From Paenilisteria newyorkensis (GTDB taxonomy: Bacteria; Bacillota; Bacilli; Lactobacillales; Listeriaceae), in assembly GCF_000766145.1 (NCBI RefSeq), contig NZ_JNFB01000011.1, positions 17,490-81,489 on the forward strand: a stretch of 64,000 nucleotides of DNA, written 5' to 3'. Under the pieces are notes generated by a model. It did no database searches. It worked only from the letters and a program-made list of their open reading frames with translations, and had not been told where the DNA came from. Shown here piece after piece: positions 53,555 through 63,739 of this stretch. Numbering within the stretch: position 1 is the first letter of the stretch; the number at the start of each line of letters is the position of its first letter. A program made the position numbers and the translations under genes.

Positions 53555-56500
53555 ATGAACAACATTAAAAAGGTATTAGTTGCCAATCGTGGCGAGATCG
53601 CGATTCGCGTACTTCGGGCGTGTACGGAACTAAACATTAAGACAGTGGCGATTTATTCGCAAGAGGATACGGCGGCGTTTCACCGTTATAAGGCGGATGA
53701 GGCTTACCTCGTAGGGGAAGGGAAAAAACCGATCGATGCGTATCTGGATATCGATAATATTATCGAGATTGCCAAGATAGCCAATGTTGACGCGATTCAC
53801 CCTGGTTATGGCTTTTTGTCGGAAAATATCGACTTTGCCAAGCGTTGTGAAAAAGAAGGCATCATTTTTGTAGGACCTAAATCGAAACACCTAGACATGT
53901 TCGGTGATAAAATTAAAGCAAAAGAACAAGCTTTACTTGCCGACATCCCAGTTATCCCAGGTAGTAATGGACCTGTGGCAAACGCGGAAGAAGTAGCTGC
54001 ATTCGGAGAAAAACACGGTTACCCGTTGATGGTAAAAGCTTCTCTTGGCGGCGGCGGACGTGGTATGCGTGTCGTTCAAGGACCGGCGGACGTGAAGGAC
54101 GCATTTGAACGTGCGGGATCAGAAGCAAAAGCGGCTTTTGGGAATGATGAAGTGTATGTTGAGAAATGCGTTGTGAATCCGAAGCATATTGAAGTGCAGA
54201 TTTTAGGGGATTCTCACGGCAATATCGTCCATTTATTTGAACGTGATTGCTCGGTGCAACGTCGTCACCAAAAAGTAGTGGAAGTCGCACCATGTAATGC
54301 GATTACATCCGATTTGCGTCAGCGTATTTGTGATGCTGCCGTGAAATTAATGAAGAACGTCGATTATTTAAACGCTGGAACGGTCGAATTTTTAGTTGCT
54401 GGCGAAGAGTTTTATTTCATTGAAGTCAATCCGCGTGTTCAGGTGGAGCACACGATTACCGAGATGATTACAGGGATTGATATCGTTCAGTCGCAACTGT
54501 TTATCGCAGATGGTTGTTCGATGCATGACCAGATCGTGGGTATTCCGCAACAAGAAGAGATTCGTATCAACGGTTCGGCGATTCAATGTCGGATTACGAC
54601 GGAAGATCCTTTGAATAACTTTATGCCAGATACTGGTCGTATTAATACATACCGCTCAACTGGTGGTTTTGGAGTGCGTCTTGATGCTGGGAATGGTTTC
54701 CAAGGTACGATCGTGACGCCGTTTTACGATTCTTTACTTGTAAAATTATGTACGTGGGGCATGACGTTTGAACAAGCGTGTCGCAAAATGATTCGTAACT
54801 TGATTGAGTTCCGGATTCGTGGCGTGAAAACGAATATTCCGTTCTTGCTAAACGTGGTACAACATCCTGATTTCATTAGCGGAAACTACAATACATCGTT
54901 CATCGATTCGACGCCTGAATTGTTCGATTTCCCGAAAGTGCGTGACCGCGGTACGAAGACGCTTCGCTACATCAGTAATGTGACGGTGAACGGCTTTCCA
55001 GGCATTAAACATCGCGAAAAACTGGTCTATGATGATTTGCGCATTCCGAAGATTCCTTTCGACGCAAAAATCGAACCAGGAACGAAACAAATTTTGGATG
55101 CAAAAGGTCCTGCGGGAATCGTGGAATGGGTCAAATCGCAAAATGAGGTCTTGTTGACGGATACGACATTGCGTGACGCGCATCAATCGCTCTTGGCGAC
55201 GCGTGTTCGTTCGAAAGACATTTTCCAAATTGCCGATCCGATGGCGCATTTATTGCCGAACATGTTCTCGTTTGAAATGTGGGGCGGGGCAACGTTTGAT
55301 ACGGCTTACCGCTTCTTGAATGAGGATCCGTGGGTGCGCTTAGAAACATTGCGTAAACAAATTCCAAACGTGATGTTCCAAATGTTATTACGCGGCGCGA
55401 ACGCTGTTGGCTACAAAAATTATCCGGATAATGTGATTCGCGAATTCGTGAAGCAGTCTGCGCAAAGTGGCGTCGATGTGTTCCGTATTTTTGATAGCTT
55501 GAACTGGTTGAAAGGCATGGAAGTGTCGATTGAGGCGGTTCGTGATGCTGGTAAAGTCGTGGAAGCAGCGATTTGTTATACAGGCGATATTGAAGATGCG
55601 ACGCGTACAAAATATAACGTGGATTACTATAAAGATATGGCAAAAGAGCTTGTGGCGCAAGGTACGGATATATTGGCGATTAAAGATATGGCTGGACTTT
55701 TGAAACCACAAGCGGCGTATCGTCTTGTGAGCGAACTGAAAGACACGATCGATGTGCCGATTCACTTGCACACGCATGACACGAGTGGTAACGGGATTTA
55801 TACGTATGCCGCGGCGGTTAGTGCGGGCGTGGACATTGTCGACGTATCATCAAGCGCGATGAGTGGCGCGACGTCTCAACCGAGCATGACTGGGCTTTAC
55901 TACGGTCTTGAAAACGGAAAACGTCAAACGATTCTCAATGCGCACAATTCGCAAATGATTAACCATTATTGGGAAGATGTTCGTAAATACTACAAAGACT
56001 TTGATAACGCGCTGAACTCACCGCAAACCGAGGTCTATATCCACGAGATGCCGGGTGGTCAGTATACGAACTTGCAACAACAAGCCAAAGCAGTGGGCTT
56101 AGGCGATCGTTGGGATGAAGTGAAAGACACGTACGCGGTCGTAAATGAAATGTTCGGCGACATCGTGAAAGTAACACCATCCTCGAAAGTAGTCGGCGAT
56201 ATGGCGCTGTTCATGGTACAAAACGACCTTACAGAACAAGATGTATACGATAAAGGCGAAACGCTAGATTTCCCAGATTCGATTATCGAGTTCTTTATGG
56301 GCGAGATTGGCCAACCGTACGGCGGATTCCCAGAGAAGCTGCAAAAACTTGTTTTGAAGGGCCGCACACCTTTGACAGAACGTCCAGGTGCTTTGATGGA
56401 GCCAGTTGATTTTGAGGCAGTTCGCGCAGAGCTTGCTGGGAAAATGACGACGGGTGAGCCGACGGACCACGACGTGATGTCTTATATTCTATATCCGAAA

Positions 56501-56998
56501 GTGTTCCTAGATTACTTGACGATGATTGAGAAATATGGTGATGTGACGGTGCTTGATACGCCGACTTTCTTTAAAGGTATGCGTTTAGGCGAGACGGTGG
56601 AAGTGGAGCTTGAAAAAGGTAAAACGCTGATTATCAAGTTAAACTCAATCGGAGAACCAATCGCAGACGGCACACGCGTGATTTACTTCGAGCTAAACGG
56701 TCAACCGCGTGAAATCTCCGTACAAGACTTTAACGTCCAATCAACCGTTGTGACACGTCGCAAGATTGATACGACGAATCCAGAACATGTCGGAGCAACT
56801 ATGACAGGTTCCGTGATTAAGATTGTCGCTGAGAAAGGCCAAGAAGTGAAGAAAGGCGATCCACTTCTAATCACCGAAGCGATGAAAATGGAAACAACAA
56901 TCCAAGCCCCATTCGACGGCAAAGTCAACGCGATTTTCGTCACAGACGGCGATGTGATTGAGTCAGCTGACCTGCTTATGGAAGTGGGCCGTGTCTAA
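53555..56998 (+). CDS. pycA: Pyruvate carboxylase
   Basis: 1147 residues, full length. Biotin carboxylase domain (VLVANRGEIAIRVLRA, ATP-grasp KASLGGGGRGMRVV, EVNPRVQVEHTITE), carboxyltransferase TIM barrel (TLRDAHQSLLATRVR, LHTHDTSGNGIYTYAAA) and biotinyl domain with EAMKMET near the C-terminus. Makes oxaloacetate from pyruvate, the main anaplerotic step in Listeria, which has an incomplete TCA cycle. TAGGAGG is 9 bases before the ATG. Terminator after the stop. Confidence 0.98.
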   Translation: MNNIKKVLVANRGEIAIRVLRACTELNIKTVAIYSQEDTAAFHRYKADEAYLVGEGKKPIDAYLDIDNIIEIAKIANVDAIHPGYGFLSENIDFAKRCEKEGIIFVGPKSKHLDMFGDKIKAKEQALLADIPVIPGSNGPVANAEEVAAFGEKHGYPLMVKASLGGGGRGMRVVQGPADVKDAFERAGSEAKAAFGNDEVYVEKCVVNPKHIEVQILGDSHGNIVHLFERDCSVQRRHQKVVEVAPCNAITSDLRQRICDAAVKLMKNVDYLNAGTVEFLVAGEEFYFIEVNPRVQVEHTITEMITGIDIVQSQLFIADGCSMHDQIVGIPQQEEIRINGSAIQCRITTEDPLNNFMPDTGRINTYRSTGGFGVRLDAGNGFQGTIVTPFYDSLLVKLCTWGMTFEQACRKMIRNLIEFRIRGVKTNIPFLLNVVQHPDFISGNYNTSFIDSTPELFDFPKVRDRGTKTLRYISNVTVNGFPGIKHREKLVYDDLRIPKIPFDAKIEPGTKQILDAKGPAGIVEWVKSQNEVLLTDTTLRDAHQSLLATRVRSKDIFQIADPMAHLLPNMFSFEMWGGATFDTAYRFLNEDPWVRLETLRKQIPNVMFQMLLRGANAVGYKNYPDNVIREFVKQSAQSGVDVFRIFDSLNWLKGMEVSIEAVRDAGKVVEAAICYTGDIEDATRTKYNVDYYKDMAKELVAQGTDILAIKDMAGLLKPQAAYRLVSELKDTIDVPIHLHTHDTSGNGIYTYAAAVSAGVDIVDVSSSAMSGATSQPSMTGLYYGLENGKRQTILNAHNSQMINHYWEDVRKYYKDFDNALNSPQTEVYIHEMPGGQYTNLQQQAKAVGLGDRWDEVKDTYAVVNEMFGDIVKVTPSSKVVGDMALFMVQNDLTEQDVYDKGETLDFPDSIIEFFMGEIGQPYGGFPEKLQKLVLKGRTPLTERPGALMEPVDFEAVRAELAGKMTTGEPTDHDVMSYILYPKVFLDYLTMIEKYGDVTVLDTPTFFKGMRLGETVEVELEKGKTLIIKLNSIGEPIADGTRVIYFELNGQPREISVQDFNVQSTVVTRRKIDTTNPEHVGATMTGSVIKIVAEKGQEVKKGDPLLITEAMKMETTIQAPFDGKVNAIFVTDGDVIESADLLMEVGRV

Positions 56999-57014
56999 CA
57001 CATAGAACGCAGAG

Positions 57015-57050
57015 GGAAAAGTCGGGATATCCAAACGCCCGACTTTTTCC
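57015..57050 (+). terminator. Terminator after pycA
   Basis: GGAAAAGTCGGG pairs with CCCGACTTTTTCC; strong GC base and T run. Confidence 0.88.
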
Positions 57051-57072
57051 ATTTTTGAAAGGGAGAATTCAG

Positions 57073-57978
57073 ATGCCATTAAAAAAAATAATTACGGCTT
57101 TAAGTCTAGCCATCGTCCTCGTTTTAGCAGGCTGCGGAGCACAAACGACATCTGAGAAAACGGCACAAAAACCGGAATACATAGCAACAGACGCGACGGG
57201 CGCCAAAATGGAGCTCAGCGCGAAACCGAAAAAAATCGTGTCCTTGATTCCCAGCAATACCGAAATTTTATACCGTCTAGGGCTCGGTGAAAACGTGGTA
57301 GGTGTCACATCGAGCGACGATTATCCAGCTGCGGTCAAAAAAGTTCCCGTCGTTGCAACAACAGAAATCAACGTCGAGAAAATCATCGGTATGAAACCCG
57401 ACCTCGTTCTTGGCCACGCCTCTATCATGAGCTATAATAAAGACGCCTACGATCAAATCAAACAAGCCAATATCCCGCTGTTCGTCGTAGAAGATGCGCA
57501 GAACTTCGACGCAGCCTACAAAACATTCACCCAAATTGGCGACCTCACCGGCACGACGAAAGAAGCCGAAAAACTAGTATCATCCATGCAAGTAACCGAT
57601 AAAACGATACGCAAAGAAGCCAAGCAACAAGTCAAAACGAAAGCAAAAGTATGGCTAGAAATCAGTCCAGACCTCTACACAGCCGGCCAAGACACGTTCA
57701 TCAACGAAATGCTCACCAACATCCAAGCAACAAATATCGTCTCCGAAAAAGGCTACCCGCAATACAGCGAAGAGCAAGTCATCCAAGCTGCGCCCGACGT
57801 CATCATCACGATTTATCCCAATGCCAAACAAGAAATCGCCAAGCGCTCCGCGTGGAAAAACATCCCGGCGGTAAAAAATAATCGCATCTACGAAATCGAT
57901 CCATCCATTGTCAGTCGCCCAGGACCACGCCTCATAGAAGGACAAGAAGCCTTATTCGAAGCTATCTATCCAAAATAA
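57073..57978 (+). CDS. BtuF/FecB-like substrate-binding lipoprotein
   Basis: About 301 residues from the ATG at 57073 (AAAGGGAG 7 bases upstream). Lipobox VLAGC; mature part is a helical-backbone periplasmic-binding-protein fold of the cobalamin/Fe-siderophore type (PF01497): PKKIVSLIPSNTEILYRLGLGENVVGVTSSDDYP and SRPGPRLIEGQEAL. No permease or ATPase is adjacent, so the partner transporter is unlinked. Ligand could be B12, haem or a siderophore; not determinable. The + strand is C-rich here. Confidence 0.88.
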   Translation: MPLKKIITALSLAIVLVLAGCGAQTTSEKTAQKPEYIATDATGAKMELSAKPKKIVSLIPSNTEILYRLGLGENVVGVTSSDDYPAAVKKVPVVATTEINVEKIIGMKPDLVLGHASIMSYNKDAYDQIKQANIPLFVVEDAQNFDAAYKTFTQIGDLTGTTKEAEKLVSSMQVTDKTIRKEAKQQVKTKAKVWLEISPDLYTAGQDTFINEMLTNIQATNIVSEKGYPQYSEEQVIQAAPDVIITIYPNAKQEIAKRSAWKNIPAVKNNRIYEIDPSIVSRPGPRLIEGQEALFEAIYPK

Positions 57979-58012
57979 ATCCGCGTAAAATACAGATCTT
58001 ACTTTACAAATG

Positions 58013-58049
58013 CCCACTTTTGAGGTAATTTAACATAAGGTGGGTTTTT
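58013..58049 (+). terminator. Terminator after the BtuF-like gene
   Basis: CCCACTT and AAGGTGGG pair with one bulge, followed by TTTTT. Confidence 0.65.
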
Positions 58050-58270
58050 ACCATTTTTCAAATAGCTCACCGCCAATACGTAGAAACAGATCTACATTTA
58101 CGGAAGAATCGACTAAAAAGCAGCCCAGAAAAACAAACCAGAAACGCGTAAACGACATCATTATGTACCTTTTTCTAAGAACAAGGGGTGGAGCCTATAC
58201 GACATGGAGCAAGCGATTTTCGGTTACTAAACTAGCTAACCGCATTATTATTCCGGAAAGAAGTGTTTTT
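58050..58270 (+). other. tagG leader region
   Basis: No gene supported. The frame of tagG is open back to 58040 but that start has no ribosome-binding site and the extension is not membrane-like or conserved-looking. A CGGTTA/TAACCG dyad (about 58221-58242) lies before the start. Confidence 0.45.
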
Positions 58271-59077
58271 GTGAAACAAGTAATAGAAGTCCTAAAAGAA
58301 CAATTTAAGTACGCGCCAATGATTTTTCGAATTGCGCGTTATGAAGATAAAGCGACGTATCAAAGCCATTACCTAGGCCTTGCGTGGCAAATTTTAAACC
58401 CATTAATTCAAGTTGCGATTTACTACTTTGTATTCGGATTCGCGATGCGTACTAAGTCTGGAATAGAAGGTGCCAGTTACATTGAATGGATGCTTGCTGG
58501 TATCATTCCGTGGTTTTTCATCAGCGCCGTGATTTTGCAAGGAGCAAATAGCATTTTCAATAAGATTCACCTCGTTTCTAAGATGAAATTCCCAATGAGC
58601 GTCATGCCAAACATTACAATTGTATCGAATTTGACGAGTTACGTCACGATGATGATCATCTTTTTTGCGCTACTTTTCATAAAAGGCGCACCAGTTTCGA
58701 TGTATTGGGCCCAGTTTTTCTACTATTTTGTGGCGATGATTGCGTTCCTTTTCAGTGTGACGTTACTAAATGCCACGATCAGCGTGCTTGTACGTGACTA
58801 CTATGTCATGCTGCAATCCGTTCTGCGCGTCCTCTTTTACGTGTCAGGCGTCGTCTGGAACTTGAATACGATGCTACCAGGCTGGGTTGTAGACCTTTTG
58901 AAACTAAACCCAATCGTCTACATTATCGAAGGATTCCGAGACAGTTTTGTCGGGCATAAAGGCTTTTGGCAAGAACCGTCCTACACGGTCTACTTTTGGC
59001 TGATCACGCTCGTTTGCCTCTATGTCGGATCCGTATTACACATGAAATTCCGCGAACGCTTCGTGGATTATTTATAG
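58271..59077 (+). CDS. tagG: Teichoic acid ABC transporter permease
   Basis: About 268 residues from the GTG at 58271 (VKQVIEVLKEQFKYAPMIFRI). This gives the family length and N-terminus, with GGAAAG 9 bases upstream. ABC-2 type permease with about six helices; YLGLAWQILNPLIQVAIYYFVFGF and LNPIVYIIEGFRDSFVG are typical. With TagH it flips undecaprenyl-linked wall teichoic acid across the membrane. Confidence 0.93.
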   Translation: MKQVIEVLKEQFKYAPMIFRIARYEDKATYQSHYLGLAWQILNPLIQVAIYYFVFGFAMRTKSGIEGASYIEWMLAGIIPWFFISAVILQGANSIFNKIHLVSKMKFPMSVMPNITIVSNLTSYVTMMIIFFALLFIKGAPVSMYWAQFFYYFVAMIAFLFSVTLLNATISVLVRDYYVMLQSVLRVLFYVSGVVWNLNTMLPGWVVDLLKLNPIVYIIEGFRDSFVGHKGFWQEPSYTVYFWLITLVCLYVGSVLHMKFRERFVDYL

Positions 59078-59090
59078 GAGGTAAGGACAA

Positions 59091-60104
59091 ATGGGAAAAA
59101 ATATCAAAGTAGCATTCAAACATGTGTCCAAAGAATACGACCTCTATCAAAATAAATCCGATAAAATCAAAGGCCTATTCTTGCCTAAAAGTAAACAAAT
59201 GCAATCCTTCTGGGCACTGCGCGACGTCAATTTCAACATTTATGACGGCGAAACAGTGGGACTAATCGGTATCAACGGCTCCGGAAAATCAACCATTTCC
59301 AACATCATGTCCGGCGTTATCCCGCCAACCCAAGGCGAAGTAGTCATTAACGGTGAAACATCGCTCATCGCCATCGCAGTCGGCTTAAAAGGCCCGCTGA
59401 CCGGTTACGAGAACGTCCGCTTAAAACTACTCATGCACGGCTTGAAAACATCCGAAATCGATGCTCTCATGCCAAGCATCATTGATTTTGCCGATATTGG
59501 CGACTTCATGAATCAACCAATCAAAAACTACTCCAGCGGTATGCGCTCCCGACTAGGTTTTGCGATTTCGGTTCATACCGATCCAGATATCCTCGTTATC
59601 GATGAAGCGCTATCCGTTGGTGACCAGACGTTTTACAAGAAATGCGTCGATAAAATTACCGAATTTAAAGAAGCCGGCCGCACCATCGTGTTCGTCAGCC
59701 ATTCCTTGGGCCAAATGAAGAGCCTGTGTGACCGGATTATCTGGATGCACTACGGTCAAATCCGCGAAATGGGACAAGCCCAAGAAGTAGCCGACAAATA
59801 CGACGAGTTCGTACGCTGGTTCAACGGCCAATCCAAGTCCTACAAAAAAGAATACCAAGACGACTTCAAACGCAAACAGAAACGTCCACAGAAAGTCATC
59901 TACCCGAATCCAAGCGCGAATAAATACCAACTTACTTGGTTCGACAAAATCGCGCTGACGGTGCTCATTGCGCTGGCGATATTCTTTGGATACTGCGTTG
60001 GGACCGGGCAATCGGTGCTTGGCATGTTCAAGGCGAGCGATGACGGGAAACCAGTAGTGACCGAGACGGTGAATGTGGTAAGTAAGACCAAACAGCTTTA
60101 TTAG
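59091..60104 (+). CDS. tagH: Teichoic acid ABC transporter ATP-binding protein
   Basis: 337 residues. ABC ATPase domain (about 5-245) with Walker [10 protein letters not shown] (60-68), signature [14 protein letters not shown], Walker [14 protein letters not shown] basic linker, one membrane helix ([20 protein letters not shown]) and a short outside tail follow. Bacillus TagH is longer, with an SH3-like extracellular domain; that domain is absent here. AGGAGGTAAG precedes the ATG, 13 bases after tagG. Confidence 0.94.
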   Translation: MGKNIKVAFKHVSKEYDLYQNKSDKIKGLFLPKSKQMQSFWALRDVNFNIYDGETVGLIGINGSGKSTISNIMSGVIPPTQGEVVINGETSLIAIAVGLKGPLTGYENVRLKLLMHGLKTSEIDALMPSIIDFADIGDFMNQPIKNYSSGMRSRLGFAISVHTDPDILVIDEALSVGDQTFYKKCVDKITEFKEAGRTIVFVSHSLGQMKSLCDRIIWMHYGQIREMGQAQEVADKYDEFVRWFNGQSKSYKKEYQDDFKRKQKRPQKVIYPNPSANKYQLTWFDKIALTVLIALAIFFGYCVGTGQSVLGMFKASDDGKPVVTETVNVVSKTKQLY

Positions 60105-60126
60105 TTCATGAAGAAATAGTATAATG

Positions 60127-60164
60127 AAAGCAGACAGTTAAATATTAGGCTGTCTGCTTTTTTG
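60127..60164 (+). terminator. Terminator after tagH
   Basis: Perfect 10-bp stem AAAGCAGACAG/CTGTCTGCTTT followed by six T. A TATAAT just upstream (60120) would start inside the stem and is probably not used. Confidence 0.9.
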
Positions 60165-60192
60165 AGAGAGCGTATTTGAAGGGGAGAAATCA

Positions 60193-61026
60193 ATGAAAAA
60201 AATTGCAGTACTTGGCAGTTGTGCCACGCGCGATAACTTTAATTCCATTTTTAATGCTGATTATAAGAAGAAATTCGAATGTGTTCTCATGCAAAATCAG
60301 AGTTCTATCATTTCCATGGCATCTAAAAAAAGAGAGAACCCAGTAGTGCCAGAGGACGATTTTTCAGAATATGATGAGTGGTGCGTTAGATCCGATTTCA
60401 CAAAAGAATTTTTCGACCATTTAGCGAAACTTCAACCAGATACGATTATAGTGGATTTGTTTGGAGATGCTCATTTTGGTGTGTTAGAAGTAGAGCCAGG
60501 TGAATACGTGTCGAATAATCGCTGGAAACTGTGGCGAACGGCATATTATAAAGATGTATTAAAAGGTAAAGCGGAGGAGCTATCCATTGATAAAGACCGC
60601 GAGCAATATATGGAACTTTGGAAAAAATCATGGGATATCGTTCTTGATAAGTTAAAAAAAGCATCACCTAAGAGCAAGATTATTCTTCATAAAATCCAGA
60701 ATGTGAAAGAATATTATAATTTTGATGATAACAAATTTGATATTGCGACTTCTGGTAAGGTGAAGAATATTAATGTGGATTATTATAATGAAATGTTGAA
60801 TGAGATGTATGATTACATCAAGAAAGCCGATAGGTCGATTAAAACTATTGATTTATTTGATAATAAGAAAGAATTTTTAAGCTTTGATGAGCACCCTTGG
60901 GGTATTTTTTATGTGCACTACACAATGGACTATTATCCATTATTCATGAATAAGCTCATTGCAATTGAGAAAGATAGTAGTTGGTTTAGGATATTTAAGA
61001 AGAAAAAGGAAATGGTTAGCGAATAA
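60193..61026 (+). CDS. DUF6270 protein
   Basis: 277 residues. The N-terminus IAVLGSCATRDNFNSIF matches the DUF6270 pattern (GSC.TRD), a Rossmann/SGNH-like fold often found with polysaccharide or teichoic acid genes. A later DEHPWG motif could complete a Ser/Asp/His-type site, with Ser9 as nucleophile. This suggests an esterase or acyltransferase; not proven. No signal peptide. Codon use is AT-rich compared with tagGH. GGGGAG lies 8 bases before the ATG. Confidence 0.75.
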   Translation: MKKIAVLGSCATRDNFNSIFNADYKKKFECVLMQNQSSIISMASKKRENPVVPEDDFSEYDEWCVRSDFTKEFFDHLAKLQPDTIIVDLFGDAHFGVLEVEPGEYVSNNRWKLWRTAYYKDVLKGKAEELSIDKDREQYMELWKKSWDIVLDKLKKASPKSKIILHKIQNVKEYYNFDDNKFDIATSGKVKNINVDYYNEMLNEMYDYIKKADRSIKTIDLFDNKKEFLSFDEHPWGIFYVHYTMDYYPLFMNKLIAIEKDSSWFRIFKKKKEMVSE

Positions 61027-61039
61027 GTTGGTGGAGAAG

Positions 61040-61066
61040 GATATAGCGTAATGCTGTATCTTTTTT
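61040..61066 (+). terminator. Terminator after the DUF6270 gene
   Basis: GATATAGC pairs with GCTGTATC (one G-U pair), 4-base loop, six T. Confidence 0.82.
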
Positions 61067-61178
61067 CATGTCTCCGCTACCTAAGGGCTACATCCCATAA
61101 AATAATGATTGCGCTAACAAGAAAATTGTGTTAGATTAAGGAAGGTGATAAAAAATAACATAGAAAAGGGAGAACTAC

Positions 61179-63335
61179 ATGAAGAAAAAACTAGAAAAAA
61201 TACTAATACTGGGGATGGCGTTAATGCTTGCTTTATCAGCAATAACAGTATACAATCCTCAGCAAGCTTCGGGAGCAATAACAGATAAACCAGCAAAGAC
61301 AACAATTAAGACATTTTCAAGTGGTATAGGAAAAGGATATCTAGATATTTCTTGGAAAGCAATGAGTGGTGCAACAAATTATAAAATTTTGATTAGCAAT
61401 GGCTATAATTATGAGTATTTTTTGACTGGTAATGTTACAAGCTGGTCAACCAAAGGCAAAAATATATTTCCAACTAAGGAGGAAATAGCGCAGGGGAAAT
61501 ATAAATTTCATTCAGATGGCAAGGGTGCTGAATTTGCCAGTGATCCTCGTAGTCTTTATGAAAATGGGTATAAAGCTGGCAGTACATTTGGGTTAAGGAA
61601 TCAACAAAAATATATAGTCCGTGTAATGGCAATTTATTCAAACGGTGAAGGACCAACATCAGACATTACGGATGCATATATCCCTTCGGACAAGCTGGAA
61701 TCAGGCGAAATTAAAACGTACTCAAATGGCGTTGGAACTGGGAGTGGATATATTGATGTATCTTGGAAGGCAGTACCAGCTGCTATAAATTACAAAGTAA
61801 TTATCAGTAACGGTTATAATTATGAACATTTCACAACAGGTAATGTGACATCATGGACAACAAAAGGGAAGAAAATATACCCTACAAAAGATGAAATTAA
61901 TCAAGGGAAATATAATTTTCATACAGATGGGAAAGGGTTAGATTTTGCGAGTGATCCAAGGGCTTTATACGAGAATGGATATAAAGCAGGTAGTACATTT
62001 GGATTACGGAATCAAGAGAGATATATAGTACGTGTAGCGGCAATTTATTCATGGGGAGAGGGCACAGCTTCAGATATAATTGATGCATATATGCCACCAG
62101 AGACACCAGTTGATAAACCTAACAAGTCAATAATTAAAACTGTATCGAATGGCGAGGGCACAGGAACTGGTTATATGAATGTATCGTGGACACCAGTTTC
62201 AGGTGCGGTTGACTATAAAGTTATTATAAGCAATGGATATAATTACGAGTACTTCAAAACTGGAAATGTTACATCATGGACAACAAAGGGGAAAAATATT
62301 TTCCCAACAAGTGAAGAATTGGAGAATGGAAAATATAAATTTCATACAGATGGTAAAGGTGTGGAATTTGCAAATGATCCGAGATCGTTATATGAGAATG
62401 GCTATCAAGTTGGTAGTACCTTTGGTTTAAGGAATCAGAAAAGGTATATTGTACGTATTTTAGCAGTATATCCATGGGGAGATGGACCAACATCAGATAT
62501 AACAGATGCTTATATGCCTAATGAGGTTTCGGGGGTCCAAGAAGGGGAAGTTGTAGACCTTGAGTTGAACTCTGCAGAAATTAAGCAACAGTCATTAGGA
62601 GAGGCTGAATTGGTTGCAACTTTGAAGACTACAGATGAAAGTGAGCACGAAGATTACCTTTATGAATACTTAAATAGTGAGGAAAATATCATTAAAGAAA
62701 AGCTAGAAACTGATGAAGAGTTGGTAGTAGAAAAAGTTATTATAAATGGTGAAGAGAAAGATGAAACATATCAAATTAATGAAAATGAATACCTAAATAT
62801 AAGTGGTGATGGTATATCTATTGATAAGACAGAAGAAGGGCTAGAAACTGAAGCTACTCCTGAGCAGGAAGCAGAGCTTAATAATGAAGAATCGAGTGAT
62901 GATGAGTTAACCTTTTTGAGTGAGATACAGAAAAGTATGAATGAATTGTTTGTTGGAAAAAAGGTGACGGCAGCTGCAAAATCGAGAACAAAAAATGCTT
63001 CGCATGAAAGATATCATTATTCTTGGTGGGGAACTAAAATATTTGGGGCTAAGATTGGAGCTGAATTTACCTACAACGGTACCAAAGTAACAGCTCGAAC
63101 TACAGTGAACTGGGTAAAACGTTATTTTGAAGGAGCGCATTGGAGTGTTTACGGTAAAAAGAATGGTGTGCAAAAACCTAGTTCTAAAAAAAGAGTGGTA
63201 TATCAAGAGGCGACAACATCCTGGGGGTTAGCATATAAGGGAACGGGGCTTGTATTCCATGAATGTTTCATACGTGTCAATGTAGCCTGCAATCAAAATG
63301 GAACAATATCAAAATCTAGTGTTTTAGATGATTAA
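61179..63335 (+). CDS. Secreted protein with three fibronectin-III-like repeats and a unique C-terminal domain
   Basis: 718 residues. Signal peptide (residues 1-32, cleavage near QASG-A). Three repeats of about 130 residues (about 42-168, 177-305, 317-446), each with ISNGYNYE, GNVTSW, KYxFHxDGKG, DPRxLYENGY and GSTFGLRNQ. They resemble Fn3 modules with a conserved insertion. Then an acidic region (about 455-590) and a basic C-terminal domain (about 605-718) ending with KGTGLVFHECFIRVNVACNQ. No LPXTG or wall-binding motif, so it is released or bound noncovalently. Three tiny membrane proteins follow, which may be linked to it. AAAGGGAG lies 8 bases before the ATG. Confidence 0.85.
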   Translation: MKKKLEKILILGMALMLALSAITVYNPQQASGAITDKPAKTTIKTFSSGIGKGYLDISWKAMSGATNYKILISNGYNYEYFLTGNVTSWSTKGKNIFPTKEEIAQGKYKFHSDGKGAEFASDPRSLYENGYKAGSTFGLRNQQKYIVRVMAIYSNGEGPTSDITDAYIPSDKLESGEIKTYSNGVGTGSGYIDVSWKAVPAAINYKVIISNGYNYEHFTTGNVTSWTTKGKKIYPTKDEINQGKYNFHTDGKGLDFASDPRALYENGYKAGSTFGLRNQERYIVRVAAIYSWGEGTASDIIDAYMPPETPVDKPNKSIIKTVSNGEGTGTGYMNVSWTPVSGAVDYKVIISNGYNYEYFKTGNVTSWTTKGKNIFPTSEELENGKYKFHTDGKGVEFANDPRSLYENGYQVGSTFGLRNQKRYIVRILAVYPWGDGPTSDITDAYMPNEVSGVQEGEVVDLELNSAEIKQQSLGEAELVATLKTTDESEHEDYLYEYLNSEENIIKEKLETDEELVVEKVIINGEEKDETYQINENEYLNISGDGISIDKTEEGLETEATPEQEAELNNEESSDDELTFLSEIQKSMNELFVGKKVTAAAKSRTKNASHERYHYSWWGTKIFGAKIGAEFTYNGTKVTARTTVNWVKRYFEGAHWSVYGKKNGVQKPSSKKRVVYQEATTSWGLAYKGTGLVFHECFIRVNVACNQNGTISKSSVLDD

Positions 63336-63353
63336 TTTAGGAGTGAGGTTAAT

Positions 63354-63458
63354 TTGGCTTTTTCAGAGTTGGTGACTATACTGGTCATTGTAACTTTCGG
63401 GATCATATACTGTGTTCAAAAGTATAAGAAGAAGTATGGGAACAAAAATAAATGGTGA
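63354..63458 (+). CDS. Tiny single-helix membrane protein (1 of 3)
   Basis: 34 codons from a TTG with GGAGTGAGG upstream, 18 bases after the secreted protein. One membrane helix (LVTILVIVTFGIIYCVQ) and a strongly basic tail (KYKKKYGNKNKW). Not matched to a family. Confidence 0.5.
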   Translation: MAFSELVTILVIVTFGIIYCVQKYKKKYGNKNKW

Positions 63459-63540
63459 TTTAAAAGAGAAAGCTAAATTTTGTTTGTGCTGTCCCTATAG
63501 GATTTAGGTTTAAAACATTAAGAAGAGGGTGGTGAATAAA

Positions 63541-63660
63541 TTGTCTTCAATATTTGATTGGACTGATACATTATGGGTAATCATTGCTCCATTAATTTTT
63601 CTGACTTTACTAACAGGTGTCATTTTATATATACGACAAAACTATAGAAAAACGAATTAA
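63541..63660 (+). CDS. Tiny single-helix membrane protein (2 of 3)
   Basis: 39 codons from a TTG with GAGGGTGG about 8 bases upstream (an in-frame GTG at 63532 overlaps that site). Begins MSSIFDWTDTLW, then helix VIIAPLIFLTLLTGVILYI and RQNYRKTN tail. Same overall design and MSSI start as the next one. Confidence 0.5.
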   Translation: MSSIFDWTDTLWVIIAPLIFLTLLTGVILYIRQNYRKTN

Positions 63661-63739
63661 TTAATATTAGTGTAATAGCAATAACGGTTCTATTCTTTTA
63701 AGTATTGCTATTAAATCAGGATGTGAGGAAGTGACTTTT

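Noticed and set aside
60120..60125. TATAAT before the DUF6270 gene
   Set aside because: The predicted start would fall inside the tagH terminator stem; not called as a promoter.
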